A stretch of 14,376 nt of DNA from Clostridiales bacterium UBA5888 (GCA_002431965.1 DJEW01000038.1:437-14812); one strand, 5' to 3'. Positions 6,651-13,562 are shown, numbered from the stretch's first letter. The notes: generated from the sequence alone by a model not told the origin. Made by a program: numbers and translations.

Positions 6651-6662
6651 TGATGCTATAAT
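6634..6662 (+). promoter_or_regulatory. Sigma-A-type promoter of the ABC operon
   Basis: TTGAAA (6634-6639), a 17-base spacer and a perfect TATAAT (6657-6662). The predicted start near 6669 leaves a leader of about 70 bases before the ATG at 6739. The -35 box lies inside the 23-bp palindrome. Confidence 0.8.
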
Positions 6663-6738
6663 CTGACACAGAGATAGGGCGTGTGGCGCAATATTGCCAT
6701 AACCCCTGCCGTATACAAAATTTTATAGGAGGATCCCA

Positions 6739-7809
6739 ATGAAGAAGTTTCTTGCAATGCTTCTGGCTCTGGTCATGGTGTTTGCACTGTGTGCCTGCGG
6801 TCAGACCGCAGACACACAGGAGGCAGCTCCCGCTAAGGAAGCTGCGCCCGCGGCTGAAGAGGCAGCTCCTGCCGAAAAGTCCGATGCCGACTATTCCGGC
6901 AAGCTGGTCGTTTACTCCCCGCACGACGCCGACCCACTGAACGCCGGCGTTGCGATGTTTCAAGAAAAGTATCCAAACATCGAGGTTGAGGTCATTGCCG
7001 CCGGTACGGGCGAGCTGTGCCAGCGTCTCGTCGCCGAGTCTGCCAATCCCCAGGGCGACGTTCTCTGGGGCGGCGGCGCCGACACCCTTGCGGCTTACAA
7101 TGATTACTTTGAGCCGTATGTCTGCGCAAACGATGAGTTTATCGGCGCGGAGTATAAAGACCCCAACGGCTACTGGATAGGCGAATCCCCGCTGCCTATG
7201 GTCTTCATCTACAACAAGACCCTGCTTAGCGACGAGGAGGTGCCCACCACGTGGGAGGGTCTTTGCGACGAAAACCTCAAGGGCCGCATCGCCTACTGCT
7301 CCCCCTCCAAGTCCGGCTCTGCCTACACTCAGCTGTGCACAATGCTCTTCAGCCAGCCCACCATTGAAGACGGCTGGGAGCTCGTCGGGAAATTCATTGC
7401 CAACCTCGACGGCAAGCTTCAGGACAGCTCCGGCAACTGCCACAAACTCGTTGCCTCCGGTGAGTACGCCCTCGGCGTGACCATAGAGAAGTCCGCTGTC
7501 CTCTACAATGATAACCCTGACATCGGCTATGTCTACCCCGAGAAGAATTCCGCAGTTCCCGACGGCGTTGCCCTCATCAAGGGCTGCCCCAATGAGGAGA
7601 ACGGAAAGCTCTTCATCGACTTCGTCACCAGCGCCGAGTGCCAGACCGCCCAGAACATTGAGTGGGCGCGCCGCCCAGTCCGTTCCGACATCACCCCGGT
7701 GGGTCTGTGCCCGCTTGAGGAGTGCAATGTCGGCACTTACGACTTTGATTACGCCGCCGCAAACCGCGATGCCATCAAAGAGCAGTTCAACGACCTCATT
7801 GCAGGCTGA
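6739..7809 (+). CDS. ABC transporter substrate-binding lipoprotein (FbpA/AfuA/PhnS-like class)
   Basis: A 356-residue extracellular solute receptor, tethered by lipidation at C20 (signal MKKFLAMLLALVMVFALCAC, lipobox LCAC). A 30-residue Ala/Pro/Glu-rich spacer precedes the folded domain, which begins KLVVYSPHDAD. Segments GDVLWGGGADTLAAYNDYF, SGSAYTQLCTML, LDSSG-like LQDSSGN and AVPDGVALIKG are characteristic of the family whose studied members bind ferric iron, aminoethylphosphonate or hexose phosphates. No Tyr-Tyr pair, the usual iron ligand of FbpA-type proteins, occurs anywhere in it, which argues against iron. The mature part has ten cysteines besides C20, many for an exported protein. 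The start follows AGGAGG at 6727-6732. It is the first gene of the operon with the ATPase, permease and HAD phosphatase downstream. Confidence 0.9.
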   Translation: MKKFLAMLLALVMVFALCACGQTADTQEAAPAKEAAPAAEEAAPAEKSDADYSGKLVVYSPHDADPLNAGVAMFQEKYPNIEVEVIAAGTGELCQRLVAESANPQGDVLWGGGADTLAAYNDYFEPYVCANDEFIGAEYKDPNGYWIGESPLPMVFIYNKTLLSDEEVPTTWEGLCDENLKGRIAYCSPSKSGSAYTQLCTMLFSQPTIEDGWELVGKFIANLDGKLQDSSGNCHKLVASGEYALGVTIEKSAVLYNDNPDIGYVYPEKNSAVPDGVALIKGCPNEENGKLFIDFVTSAECQTAQNIEWARRPVRSDITPVGLCPLEECNVGTYDFDYAAANRDAIKEQFNDLIAG

Positions 7810-7833
7810 TAAGCCTTGACCCCCACTTGCTGC

Positions 7834-7859
7834 GGGAGGCGCCTTCCAAGGCGCCTCCC
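7834..7859 (+). terminator. Large intercistronic hairpin, possible attenuator
   Basis: GGGAGGCGCCTT (7834-7845) and AAGGCGCCTCCC (7848-7859) form a perfect 12-base inverted repeat 24 bases after the stop codon. No T run follows, so it may act as an RNA-stabilising 3' structure rather than an efficient terminator. Confidence 0.55.
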
Positions 7860-7883
7860 TGCGGTATTTCGCGCATACGGCTG

Positions 7884-7916
7884 AAAGCCGTTCCGGTGCC
7901 GGTCCGAAACGGCTTT
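7884..7916 (+). ncRNA. Second intercistronic hairpin
   Basis: AAAGCCGTT (7884-7892) pairs with AACGGCTTT (7908-7916); after a C/A mismatch, three more pairs close a seven-base loop. It is a structured RNA element of the operon transcript, with no T run and no recognised riboswitch family. Confidence 0.4.
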
Positions 7917-7944
7917 GAACCGTATATTGTGCAGGCAAGTCTAA

Positions 7945-8028
7945 GGCAGCGCCGTACAATGCGCCTATGGCATCCGGAAGAAAATTTGTGCTCTGATACA
8001 GTCACTTTTCTTGAGATACACAAAGTAT
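7945..8028. repeat. Downstream copy of the duplicated regulatory segment (copy B)
   Basis: Counterpart of 6440-6524. It lies 98 bp before the ATPase start codon, so both copies precede a gene of the same transport operon. The longest shared block is TTGARATACACAAAGTAT (8011-8028), with one difference in 18 bases. Confidence 0.7.
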
Positions 8029-8066
8029 TCCTTCAAAAAAGCGCCGTCATCATAACCCAAATTTTC

Positions 8067-8096
8067 TTGACATCTGTTCTTGCCGCATCATGCGGC
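8067..8096 (+). promoter_or_regulatory. Possible internal promoter with 15-bp palindrome
   Basis: A consensus -35 TTGACA (8067-8072) is followed by a perfect palindrome GCCGCAT-C-ATGCGGC (8082-8096) where the -10 should be. No good -10 hexamer is visible, so this is a tentative regulatory site ahead of the ATPase gene. Confidence 0.3.
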
Positions 8097-8126
8097 GCTG
8101 CCAAAATACATAACGGAGGGCACTGT

Positions 8127-9200
8127 ATGAGCAACGAGGTAATAATCAAGGACGCTGTCAAGCGCTATGGGGATTTCACCGCCCTCAACGGCGTGTCGCT
8201 TGACATCCGCGAGGGCGAGTTTTTCACGCTGCTTGGACCGTCAGGCTGCGGCAAAACCACGCTTCTGCGCATGATCGCAGGCTTCAACTCCATAGAGGGC
8301 GGCGATTTCTACTTTGGCGACAAACGCATCAACGATGTTCCCGCCCATAAGCGCGACATCGGCATGGTGTTCCAGAACTACGCCATTTTCCCGCACCTGA
8401 GCGTGCGCGAGAACGTCGCATACGGTCTCAAAGCGCGCAAAGTGCCCGCAAAGGAGATCGCCGCGCGCGTGAACGAGGCTCTTGAACTGGTGCAGATCTC
8501 GCATCTGGCGGACAGAAAGCCCAACGAGCTGTCCGGCGGTCAGCAGCAGCGCGTCGCGCTTGCACGCGCCTTCGTCATAGAGCCGAGCGTTCTTCTCATG
8601 GACGAGCCGCTCTCCAACCTTGACGCAAAGCTGAGAGTGCAGATGCGCTCTGTCATCAAAAAACTCCAGCGCCGGCTCGGCATCACGACCATATACGTCA
8701 CGCATGACCAGGAGGAGGCGCTTGCCATCTCCGACCGAATCGCCGTCATGAAGGACGGGCACATCATGCAGATAGGCACGCCGAACGAGATTTACGCAAA
8801 GCCGCAGAATCCGTTTGTCGCGGGCTTCATCGGTGTGAGCAATTTTCTCGACTGCGAGGTCAGCGCGCCCTCCGGCGGCAGTGCCGGGGTCAGCATCAAA
8901 AACGAGTTGAGCATCACCGTCCCCGTCAGGCGCGCTTACACGGGCAAGGGAAAAATCTCCGCCCGCCCGGAGCAGCTGTTCTTCACCGGTGAGGGCATGC
9001 CCGGAACAATACTGTTCTCCACTTTCCTTGGGGACTTTATAGAATACGAGGTGGAGCTGGACGACGGACAGAGCCTCATCATCAACGAGTACACAAAGGA
9101 CACTTCTGACGTACACAGCGACGGGGAGAAGGTGCATCTGAGCTTTGATCCGCTGCGCATCAGCCTCTACGATGAAAACGGGGAGGTGCTCAGTCTGTGA
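8127..9200 (+). CDS. ABC transporter ATP-binding protein (FbpC-type, with TOBE domain)
   Basis: A 357-residue ATPase that would power the importer from the cytoplasmic face. Walker A GPSGCGKTT is at 37-45, the Q-loop glutamine at 83, the signature LSGGQQQR at 135-142, Walker B VLLMDE at 155-160, D-loop SNLDAKLR and switch histidine H193 in THDQEEA. The C-terminal part from about 230 matches the TOBE extension common in this importer class, which often senses or positions the substrate. ATG 8127 is preceded by CGGAGGG (8114-8120); an upstream in-frame ATG at 7827 would run through the hairpins and is not used. The gene ends in the GTGA overlap with the permease start, which indicates translational coupling. 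Confidence 0.94.
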   Translation: MSNEVIIKDAVKRYGDFTALNGVSLDIREGEFFTLLGPSGCGKTTLLRMIAGFNSIEGGDFYFGDKRINDVPAHKRDIGMVFQNYAIFPHLSVRENVAYGLKARKVPAKEIAARVNEALELVQISHLADRKPNELSGGQQQRVALARAFVIEPSVLLMDEPLSNLDAKLRVQMRSVIKKLQRRLGITTIYVTHDQEEALAISDRIAVMKDGHIMQIGTPNEIYAKPQNPFVAGFIGVSNFLDCEVSAPSGGSAGVSIKNELSITVPVRRAYTGKGKISARPEQLFFTGEGMPGTILFSTFLGDFIEYEVELDDGQSLIINEYTKDTSDVHSDGEKVHLSFDPLRISLYDENGEVLSL

Positions 9201-10858
9201 ACAAACGCCTTGCCCGGAAGTGGAGACCGGATTTCTGGTTTTTCACAAAGCTGTTCGTCATCCTTGCAATGTGCCTTTTCATTGTTTATCCGTTTTACAC
9301 AATAATCACGAAGAGCGTCTTCTCCAACAAGGTTGACGGCATAACACTCTATAACTTCAAGCGCTTTTTTACAAAGCCCTATTACTATCAGACGCTTCTT
9401 CGCTCGATGGTGGTGTGCTTTGCCACCGTGCTGACGACGACCATCGTCGGCGTACCCATCGCATATCTCATGACACGCTACAATATTCCCGGCAAAAAAG
9501 TGCTGCACATCTTCATCATTATGAGCCTCATGAGCCCTCCGTTCATCGGGGCATACTCGTGGATCATCCTGCTGGGGCGCGCGGGTCTGCTGGCAAAGCT
9601 GTTTGCAAAGATCGGGCTTGTCGCACCGACGATATACGGGCGCGGCGGCATCATCTTTGTGTTCACGCTGCACCTGTTCCCATATATATACCTATACACC
9701 TCCGGCGCGATGAACAGCATCGACTCCTCGCTTGAGGAGGCGGCGGAAAATCTCGGCATGAGCAAGCTCCGCCGCATCTGGACGGTCACTCTGCCGGTCA
9801 TTCTGCCCTCCATTCTCGCCGGCTGCATCATGGTTTTCATGACCTGTCTTGCCGACTTCGGCACGCCTATGCTCCTCGGAGAGGGCTACACAGTGCTGCC
9901 GGTGCTTGTATACAACGAATATATGTCCGAAAGCGCGACAGACCCGTATATGGCGTCTGCGCTGTCTGTCATAATTGTGCTGTGCTCGCTGACAATGCTG
10001 GGCTTCCAGAAGCTCGTTGTTGACAAGCGGAATTATATGATGAGCTCGCTCCGTCCCCCGCAGGAGACAAAGCTTCGCGGCGGCAAGCGCTTCCTCGCCT
10101 CTCTGCCGATATACGTCGTTGTGGCGCTGGCTTTCCTGCCGCAGATCGTCGTCGTGTGCCAGTCGTTCATTGAGCGCAGCTTCTCCGGCGTTATCAAGGG
10201 CGTCAATCTCAACAACTACCGCACGATAATGTCCCGTCTTGGGCGCAACATCCGCAACACCTACGTGTTCTCCATCATCGCCATCATCTTCATCATCATT
10301 GTCGGCATCCTCGTGTCGTACATTCTTGTGCGCAAGAAAGGCAAGATCGCAAATCTCATCGACACTCTCATCATGTTCCCATACGTTATTCCCGGCTCTG
10401 TTCTGGGTATCGGGCTTATCGTCGCTTTCAACCGCAAACCCATTGTGCTGGTGGGCACTGCCGCGATCATGATAATCTCTTACATTATCCGCAAGCTGCC
10501 ATACACGGTGCGCTCCGGCAGCGCATTTTTGTACCAGATGGATCCGTTTATTGAGGAAGCATCCATAAACCTCGGCGTGTCGCCGATGAAGACCTTCTTC
10601 ACGGTGACGGCGCGCATGATGCTGCCGGGCATCATGTCAGGCGCTGTTTTGAGCTGGATAACCTGCATCAATGAGCTTTCGAGCTCTATCATGCTCTACT
10701 CCGGCAAGACCTCCACCATCGCTGTTGCGATATATCAGGAAGTCGTGCGCATGAGCGATGGCACTGCCGCCGCACTCGCCACGATACTCACCGTGACGAC
10801 GATAATCTCACTCGTGATCGTGTTCCGCGCGACGAAAGGCAAGGTTAAGATAGTCTGA
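9197..10858 (+). CDS. ABC transporter permease, fused two-domain (FbpB-type)
   Basis: A 553-residue inner-membrane permease in which two binding-protein-dependent transport domains are fused, as in FbpB/AfuB proteins, so one polypeptide forms the whole channel (about twelve membrane segments). Each half has its EAA coupling loop: EEAAENLGMSKLRR starts near residue 180 and EEASINLGVSPMKT near 452, both docking on the ATPase. Translation starts at GTG 9197, overlapping the ATPase stop by four bases, with GGGAGG at 9181-9186. The gene's TGA shares one base with the ATG of the HAD gene. Length and layout are normal for the class. Confidence 0.94.
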   Translation: MNKRLARKWRPDFWFFTKLFVILAMCLFIVYPFYTIITKSVFSNKVDGITLYNFKRFFTKPYYYQTLLRSMVVCFATVLTTTIVGVPIAYLMTRYNIPGKKVLHIFIIMSLMSPPFIGAYSWIILLGRAGLLAKLFAKIGLVAPTIYGRGGIIFVFTLHLFPYIYLYTSGAMNSIDSSLEEAAENLGMSKLRRIWTVTLPVILPSILAGCIMVFMTCLADFGTPMLLGEGYTVLPVLVYNEYMSESATDPYMASALSVIIVLCSLTMLGFQKLVVDKRNYMMSSLRPPQETKLRGGKRFLASLPIYVVVALAFLPQIVVVCQSFIERSFSGVIKGVNLNNYRTIMSRLGRNIRNTYVFSIIAIIFIIIVGILVSYILVRKKGKIANLIDTLIMFPYVIPGSVLGIGLIVAFNRKPIVLVGTAAIMIISYIIRKLPYTVRSGSAFLYQMDPFIEEASINLGVSPMKTFFTVTARMMLPGIMSGAVLSWITCINELSSSIMLYSGKTSTIAVAIYQEVVRMSDGTAAALATILTVTTIISLVIVFRATKGKVKIV

Positions 10859-11466
10859 TGATTAAAAACGTGGTTTTCGACATGGGCAACGTTCTGCTGC
10901 GGTTCGACCGCGACAGGTTTCTCGATGCGGTCGGCGCGCAGGGCGAGGATCGAAAGATGCTCATGAACAACGTCTATCTCTCCGTCGAGTGGGCGCGGAT
11001 GGATCGCGGCTCAATGACAGAGCGCGAGGCCGCGGCAAGCATGTGCACGCACGTGCCTGAACGCCTGCGCGAAAAGGTGCATCTGCTCGTTGACCAATGG
11101 GACAGACCCATATATCCGATTGACGGCATGGCGCAGCTTGTGCATGACATCAAGGATGCGGGGTACGGCGTGTATCTCCTGTCGAACGCAAGCAGCCGCC
11201 AGCACGAATACTGGCCGCGCGTACCGGGGAACGAGTATTTCGACGGGACGCTTATCTCCGCCGATGTGAAGCTTGTCAAGCCCGAGCGCGAGATATACGA
11301 GCTGCTGTGCAGTACGTTTTCTCTCCGCCCTGAGGAATGCGCGTTCATCGACGACTCCACCGCGAACATTGAGGGCGCGGAGCGCGTCGGCATGTCCGGC
11401 ATTGTCTTCCACGGCGAGGCTGATGAGGCGCGCGAAAAGCTGCGCGCGCTCGGCGTGAAGGTGTAA
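10858..11466 (+). CDS. HAD-superfamily hydrolase (YihX-like phosphatase)
   Basis: A 202-residue cytoplasmic HAD subfamily I phosphatase. Motif I is FDMGNVLL with nucleophile D8; the second Asp of the usual DxD is replaced by glycine, giving DxGN as in YihX, which hydrolyses alpha-D-glucose-1-phosphate. Motif II is LLSNAS (S109/N110), motif III lysine is K141 in VKPE, and motif IV is D165-D166 in IDDS. The cap region between 15 and 90 is helical, as in the family. Its ATG overlaps the permease TGA by one base and there is only a weak ribosome site, so translation is probably coupled to the permease. This links the enzyme functionally to the importer and suggests the imported compound, or a product of it, carries a phosphate. 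A strong terminator follows. Confidence 0.88.
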   Translation: MIKNVVFDMGNVLLRFDRDRFLDAVGAQGEDRKMLMNNVYLSVEWARMDRGSMTEREAAASMCTHVPERLREKVHLLVDQWDRPIYPIDGMAQLVHDIKDAGYGVYLLSNASSRQHEYWPRVPGNEYFDGTLISADVKLVKPEREIYELLCSTFSLRPEECAFIDDSTANIEGAERVGMSGIVFHGEADEAREKLRALGVKV

Positions 11467-11483
11467 AGAGATATTATTAAGAC

Positions 11484-11519
11484 AGCGCCCATCGTTCATT
11501 CAAACGATGGGCGCTTTTT
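11484..11519 (+). terminator. Rho-independent terminator of the ABC-HAD operon
   Basis: A perfect 13-bp inverted repeat (11484-11496 with 11503-11515), six-base loop and T run 11515-11519, 17 bases after the HAD stop codon. Confidence 0.95.
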
Positions 11520-11546
11520 GATATGATCTTATGGAACGCGCCGCGG

Positions 11547-11648
11547 TCATCCCGCAATCGGGCAGGCATCCGCGCCGCTTGCATATTCAAACAGGCTCTC
11601 AGCGTCTGACTCTTTCCATTTTCTCAATATCAGTCTTTCTGTTTCCAT
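11547..11648 (-). pseudogene. N-terminal remnant of a GNAT (RimJ/RimL-type) acetyltransferase
   Basis: The minus strand from ATG 11648 reads 33 codons and then TGA. The peptide begins METERLILRKWKESDAESLF and ends GADACPIAG, which matches the start of RimJ/RimL-like N-acetyltransferases, where the last part is commonly followed by WPPH. The stop codon stands exactly where that tryptophan (TGG) is expected, so a G-to-A nonsense change is likely. Only about 30 bases remain before the opposite-strand terminator, so the other 130 or so residues, including the acetyl-CoA site, are deleted as well. A GAGG ribosome site precedes the ATG. It lies 68 bp downstream of proC on the same strand. The alternative, a genuine 33-residue peptide, is less likely. 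Confidence 0.75.
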
Positions 11649-11716
11649 GATAAAAGCCTCAAGGCAAAATCTCAGCAAAGCGGAGCGTCAATGCGCTTCG
11701 CCCATAGCTTTTTTCC

Positions 11717-12514
11717 TTAGCCAAGCTTTTTTGTCTTCTCGTAGGCGGCATCGACCGCGGCGATGCACGCTGCGCGGAACGCGCCGTTCTCAAGCGCCGC
11801 CACACCCGCGATAGTGCTGCCGCCGGGTGAGCAGACCTCATCCTTGAGCTGCTCCGGGTGCTTGCCGGAGCGCAGCACCATCTCCGCACTGCCGATAAGC
11901 GTCTTAGCAGCATAATCCAGCGCCTTTGCGCGCGGAAGCCCGCACTTCACCGCGCCGTCCGCCAGCGCCTCTATAAACATATACACATACGCCGGGCCGC
12001 ATCCGGAGACGGTGGACGCCGCGTCGATAAGGCGCTCTTCGAGCCTGTCGAGCGCACCGGCACAGCGCATCAGCTCCGCAAAGGCTGCATCCTCGTCCGC
12101 TCTGACACGCGCGTTCGCGCAGTGCAGTATAAGCCCGCTGCCGACGGCGCAGGGCGTGTTCGGCATGATGCGTATGATTTTCTTTTCACCCAGCAGTTCC
12201 TCAAGCCGCGCGAGCGTCACGCCCGCGAGCATGGACACGAACACAGCGCCGCTCTCACGAATATCCGGCGCAAGCGCCGCCGCCACATCCTCTATCATCT
12301 GCGGTTTTACGCCGAGAAAAACATATCTGCTCTCCCTCAGCACCTCCTGCGCCGTGGCGGCAGCGCAGCCGATGCGCACCGCCGCGCGCTGTGTGCTCAG
12401 CGGCGTTGAGCATGAAACCGCAACTTTCTCCGCGCCTGCGCCTTTTACCGCCGCTTCGGCAAGCGCACCACCCATGCTGCCCGCGCCGATGAATCCCGCT
12501 TCGTATCTGTACAC
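11717..12514 (-). CDS. proC: Pyrroline-5-carboxylate reductase
   Basis: Catalyses the last step of proline synthesis, NAD(P)H-dependent reduction of 1-pyrroline-5-carboxylate, in the cytoplasm. The 265 residues carry the Rossmann motif GAGSMG (10-15), LGVKPQ (68-72), MPNTP (117-121), the substrate-binding SGCGPAYVY (170-178) and the ProC signature segment LKDEVCSPGGSTIAG (223-237). The start is GTG 12514, with GGGAGG six bases upstream; no nearby ATG competes. Downstream on the minus strand, an imperfect hairpin at 11680-11701 without a strong T run may slow transcription before the GNAT remnant. No other proline genes (proA, proB) are visible in the window. Confidence 0.95.
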   Translation of the reverse strand: MYRYEAGFIGAGSMGGALAEAAVKGAGAEKVAVSCSTPLSTQRAAVRIGCAAATAQEVLRESRYVFLGVKPQMIEDVAAALAPDIRESGAVFVSMLAGVTLARLEELLGEKKIIRIMPNTPCAVGSGLILHCANARVRADEDAAFAELMRCAGALDRLEERLIDAASTVSGCGPAYVYMFIEALADGAVKCGLPRAKALDYAAKTLIGSAEMVLRSGKHPEQLKDEVCSPGGSTIAGVAALENGAFRAACIAAVDAAYEKTKKLG

Positions 12515-12571
12515 TACGTGCCTCCCTATCTGAGCTGTCCGTCGCCCTTGATTATATAACTGACCGCAAAT

Positions 12572-12643
12572 CTCATTTTCATGCCGCTTCTGTATTTATG
12601 CAAAGTCTTACGCGCAGTGCAGCAAACAAGCCTCATTTGCATG
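12572..12643. repeat. Pair of 12-bp direct repeats upstream of proC
   Basis: CTCATTTTCATG (12572-12583) and CTCATTTGCATG (12632-12643) match at 11 of 12 bases and start 60 bases apart, just upstream of the proC -10. They could be binding sites for a regulator of proC; no known motif is recognised. Confidence 0.35.
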
Positions 12644-12774
12644 AAGCTGCAATTCTCAAAAAAGATGGTAGCACGTCCGCCGCGGAATTGCAACATTTTT
12701 TTACCCCGTGTCAGACCCGCGCAGTATCAGCCCCTTTCTGCTGACTAAAGCATAATTCACGGCTGTTTTTTCTC

Positions 12775-12802
12775 TTGCATTCTTGGAAATATTGTGTATA
12801 AT
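12775..12802 (+). promoter_or_regulatory. Sigma-A-type promoter of the TetR gene
   Basis: TTGCAT (12775-12780), a 16-base spacer and TATAAT (12797-12802). The -35 hexamer is the same as that of the radical SAM gene promoter at 1235. Confidence 0.6.
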
Positions 12803-12807
12803 ATAGC

Positions 12808-12824
12808 TGTCAGTTGATATGACA
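12808..12824. promoter_or_regulatory. Candidate TetR operator
   Basis: Inverted repeat TGTCA-N7-TGACA beginning five bases after the -10 box, at the expected transcription start. Binding here would let the encoded TetR protein repress its own gene. The assignment rests on position and symmetry only. Confidence 0.5.
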
Positions 12825-12923
12825 TTTATATGGCAGCACCGCATATTTCGGTCGGGACAGGCGGCTGGTAAAGCCTCCGCAGACGCATTGTGCGGTGTCG
12901 CCGCAGAAAAAAGAGGTCGGACA

Positions 12924-13562
12924 ATGTCACTGGGGGATCTGAGAGAACAGAATATACGCCTTGTCACAGAGAAAGCGCTGGAATGCTTCATCAAAAAGGG
13001 CATAAACAACACGCGCGTATCGGAGATCGCGGAGGCAGCTGGGCTGACGGAACGGTCGGTATACCGCTATTTTGCCGCAAAAAGCGACATTGTGATCGCC
13101 GCGGCGTTCTGCTACTGGGAGCGTGCAAAGGCGTATATAGCCCGCGAGCTGGAACGCCACCTCGCCGAAGACACGGCTCTGACCGGCATTGAGCAGATAA
13201 GCATCATCCTCAACAGCTATGCCGGACTGCTGTTTTTCGATCCGGACGGCATACGCTTCACGCTGGATGCGGAGGTTGCGCTTTTCAACGCCGGCAAAAG
13301 TATGCACGTTATCAACCGCCCGCCGGAACGCTTTGAAGAATACAAAGGACCGCTGGCGCTGGCGCTGCGGCGCGGGCTAGACGATGGCACGGTTGATCCT
13401 AAGGCAAACATAAAAGAGCTGTACTACAACGCCTATGATTCTATCCTCGGCATGATGCAGCGGCTGACCGTAGGCGTGCCGAGCGTGAACGAACTTGATG
13501 AGCGTGAGCGTCTGCGTGCAATGTGCGGTATGTTCACGCGGGAATTCTCCTCAAAGCAATGA
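12924..13562 (+). CDS. TetR/AcrR family transcriptional regulator
   Basis: A 212-residue DNA-binding repressor. The N-terminal helix-turn-helix is clear: ALECFIKKGINNTRVSEIAEAAGLTERSVYRYFAAKSDI region at residues 18-56, with recognition helix near LTERSVYRYF. The C-terminal ligand-binding domain is variable, and I cannot name an inducer. ATG 12924 is chosen for the GAGG seven bases upstream and because the family starts shortly before this helix; an in-frame ATG at 12819 lies inside the leader and the candidate operator. The gene is preceded by its own promoter with an inverted repeat at the transcription start, and the flavin oxidoreductase follows 79 bp later on the same strand, a likely target. 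Confidence 0.9.
   Translation: MSLGDLREQNIRLVTEKALECFIKKGINNTRVSEIAEAAGLTERSVYRYFAAKSDIVIAAAFCYWERAKAYIARELERHLAEDTALTGIEQISIILNSYAGLLFFDPDGIRFTLDAEVALFNAGKSMHVINRPPERFEEYKGPLALALRRGLDDGTVDPKANIKELYYNAYDSILGMMQRLTVGVPSVNELDERERLRAMCGMFTREFSSKQ

Larger units (their letters stand above)
6290..6738. other. Divergent intergenic region between MATE and ABC operons
   Basis: This 449-bp gap contains a weak minus-strand promoter candidate, one copy of a duplicated 85-bp element, the 23-bp palindrome with the overlapping ABC-operon promoter, and a 10-bp palindrome GCAATATTGC (6688-6697) in the expected leader. I see no convincing gene; a 29-codon reading frame starting at 6548 has no ribosome site. 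Confidence 0.7.
7810..8126 (+). other. Intercistronic region between binding protein and ATPase
   Basis: This 317-bp stretch carries two long hairpins (7834-7859 and 7884-7916), copy B of the duplicated segment (7945-8028), a TTGACA box (8067-8072) and a 15-bp palindrome (8082-8096). No gene is supported. It probably makes the binding protein more abundant than the membrane components, through partial termination or RNA protection. Confidence 0.7.
12515..12923. other. Divergent intergenic region between proC and the TetR gene
   Basis: This 409-bp gap has a TATAAT on the minus strand (12551-12556), 37 bases before the proC start but with a poor -35. It also has a direct repeat CTCATTTKCATG at 12572-12583 and 12632-12643, an 8-bp inverted repeat followed by seven T (12648-12702), and the TetR promoter and operator listed separately. 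No gene is seen. Confidence 0.65.

Noticed and set aside
6613..7959. A 448-codon minus-strand reading frame opposite the binding-protein gene
   Set aside because: It crosses the promoter and palindrome and is antisense to a protein with a lipobox and family motifs; it is a by-product of GC-rich codon use.
6739..10858. Naming the transporter fbpABC (ferric iron)
   Set aside because: Family similarity alone does not fix the substrate; the Tyr-Tyr iron ligand is absent and a phosphatase is coupled to the operon, so gene symbols were withheld.
11520..11546. Continuation of the GNAT remnant in another frame past the stop
   Set aside because: The shifted frame runs through the HAD operon terminator and shows no convincing acetyltransferase residues, so a simple frameshift does not restore the gene.
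12648..12702. T-box-like sequence (AAGATGGTAGCACG at 12662-12675) in a hairpin followed by seven T
   Set aside because: No stem I, specifier loop or antiterminator pairing is visible, and the only plus-strand gene downstream is a TetR regulator with its own promoter after this point. At most it is a decayed remnant or a chance match.
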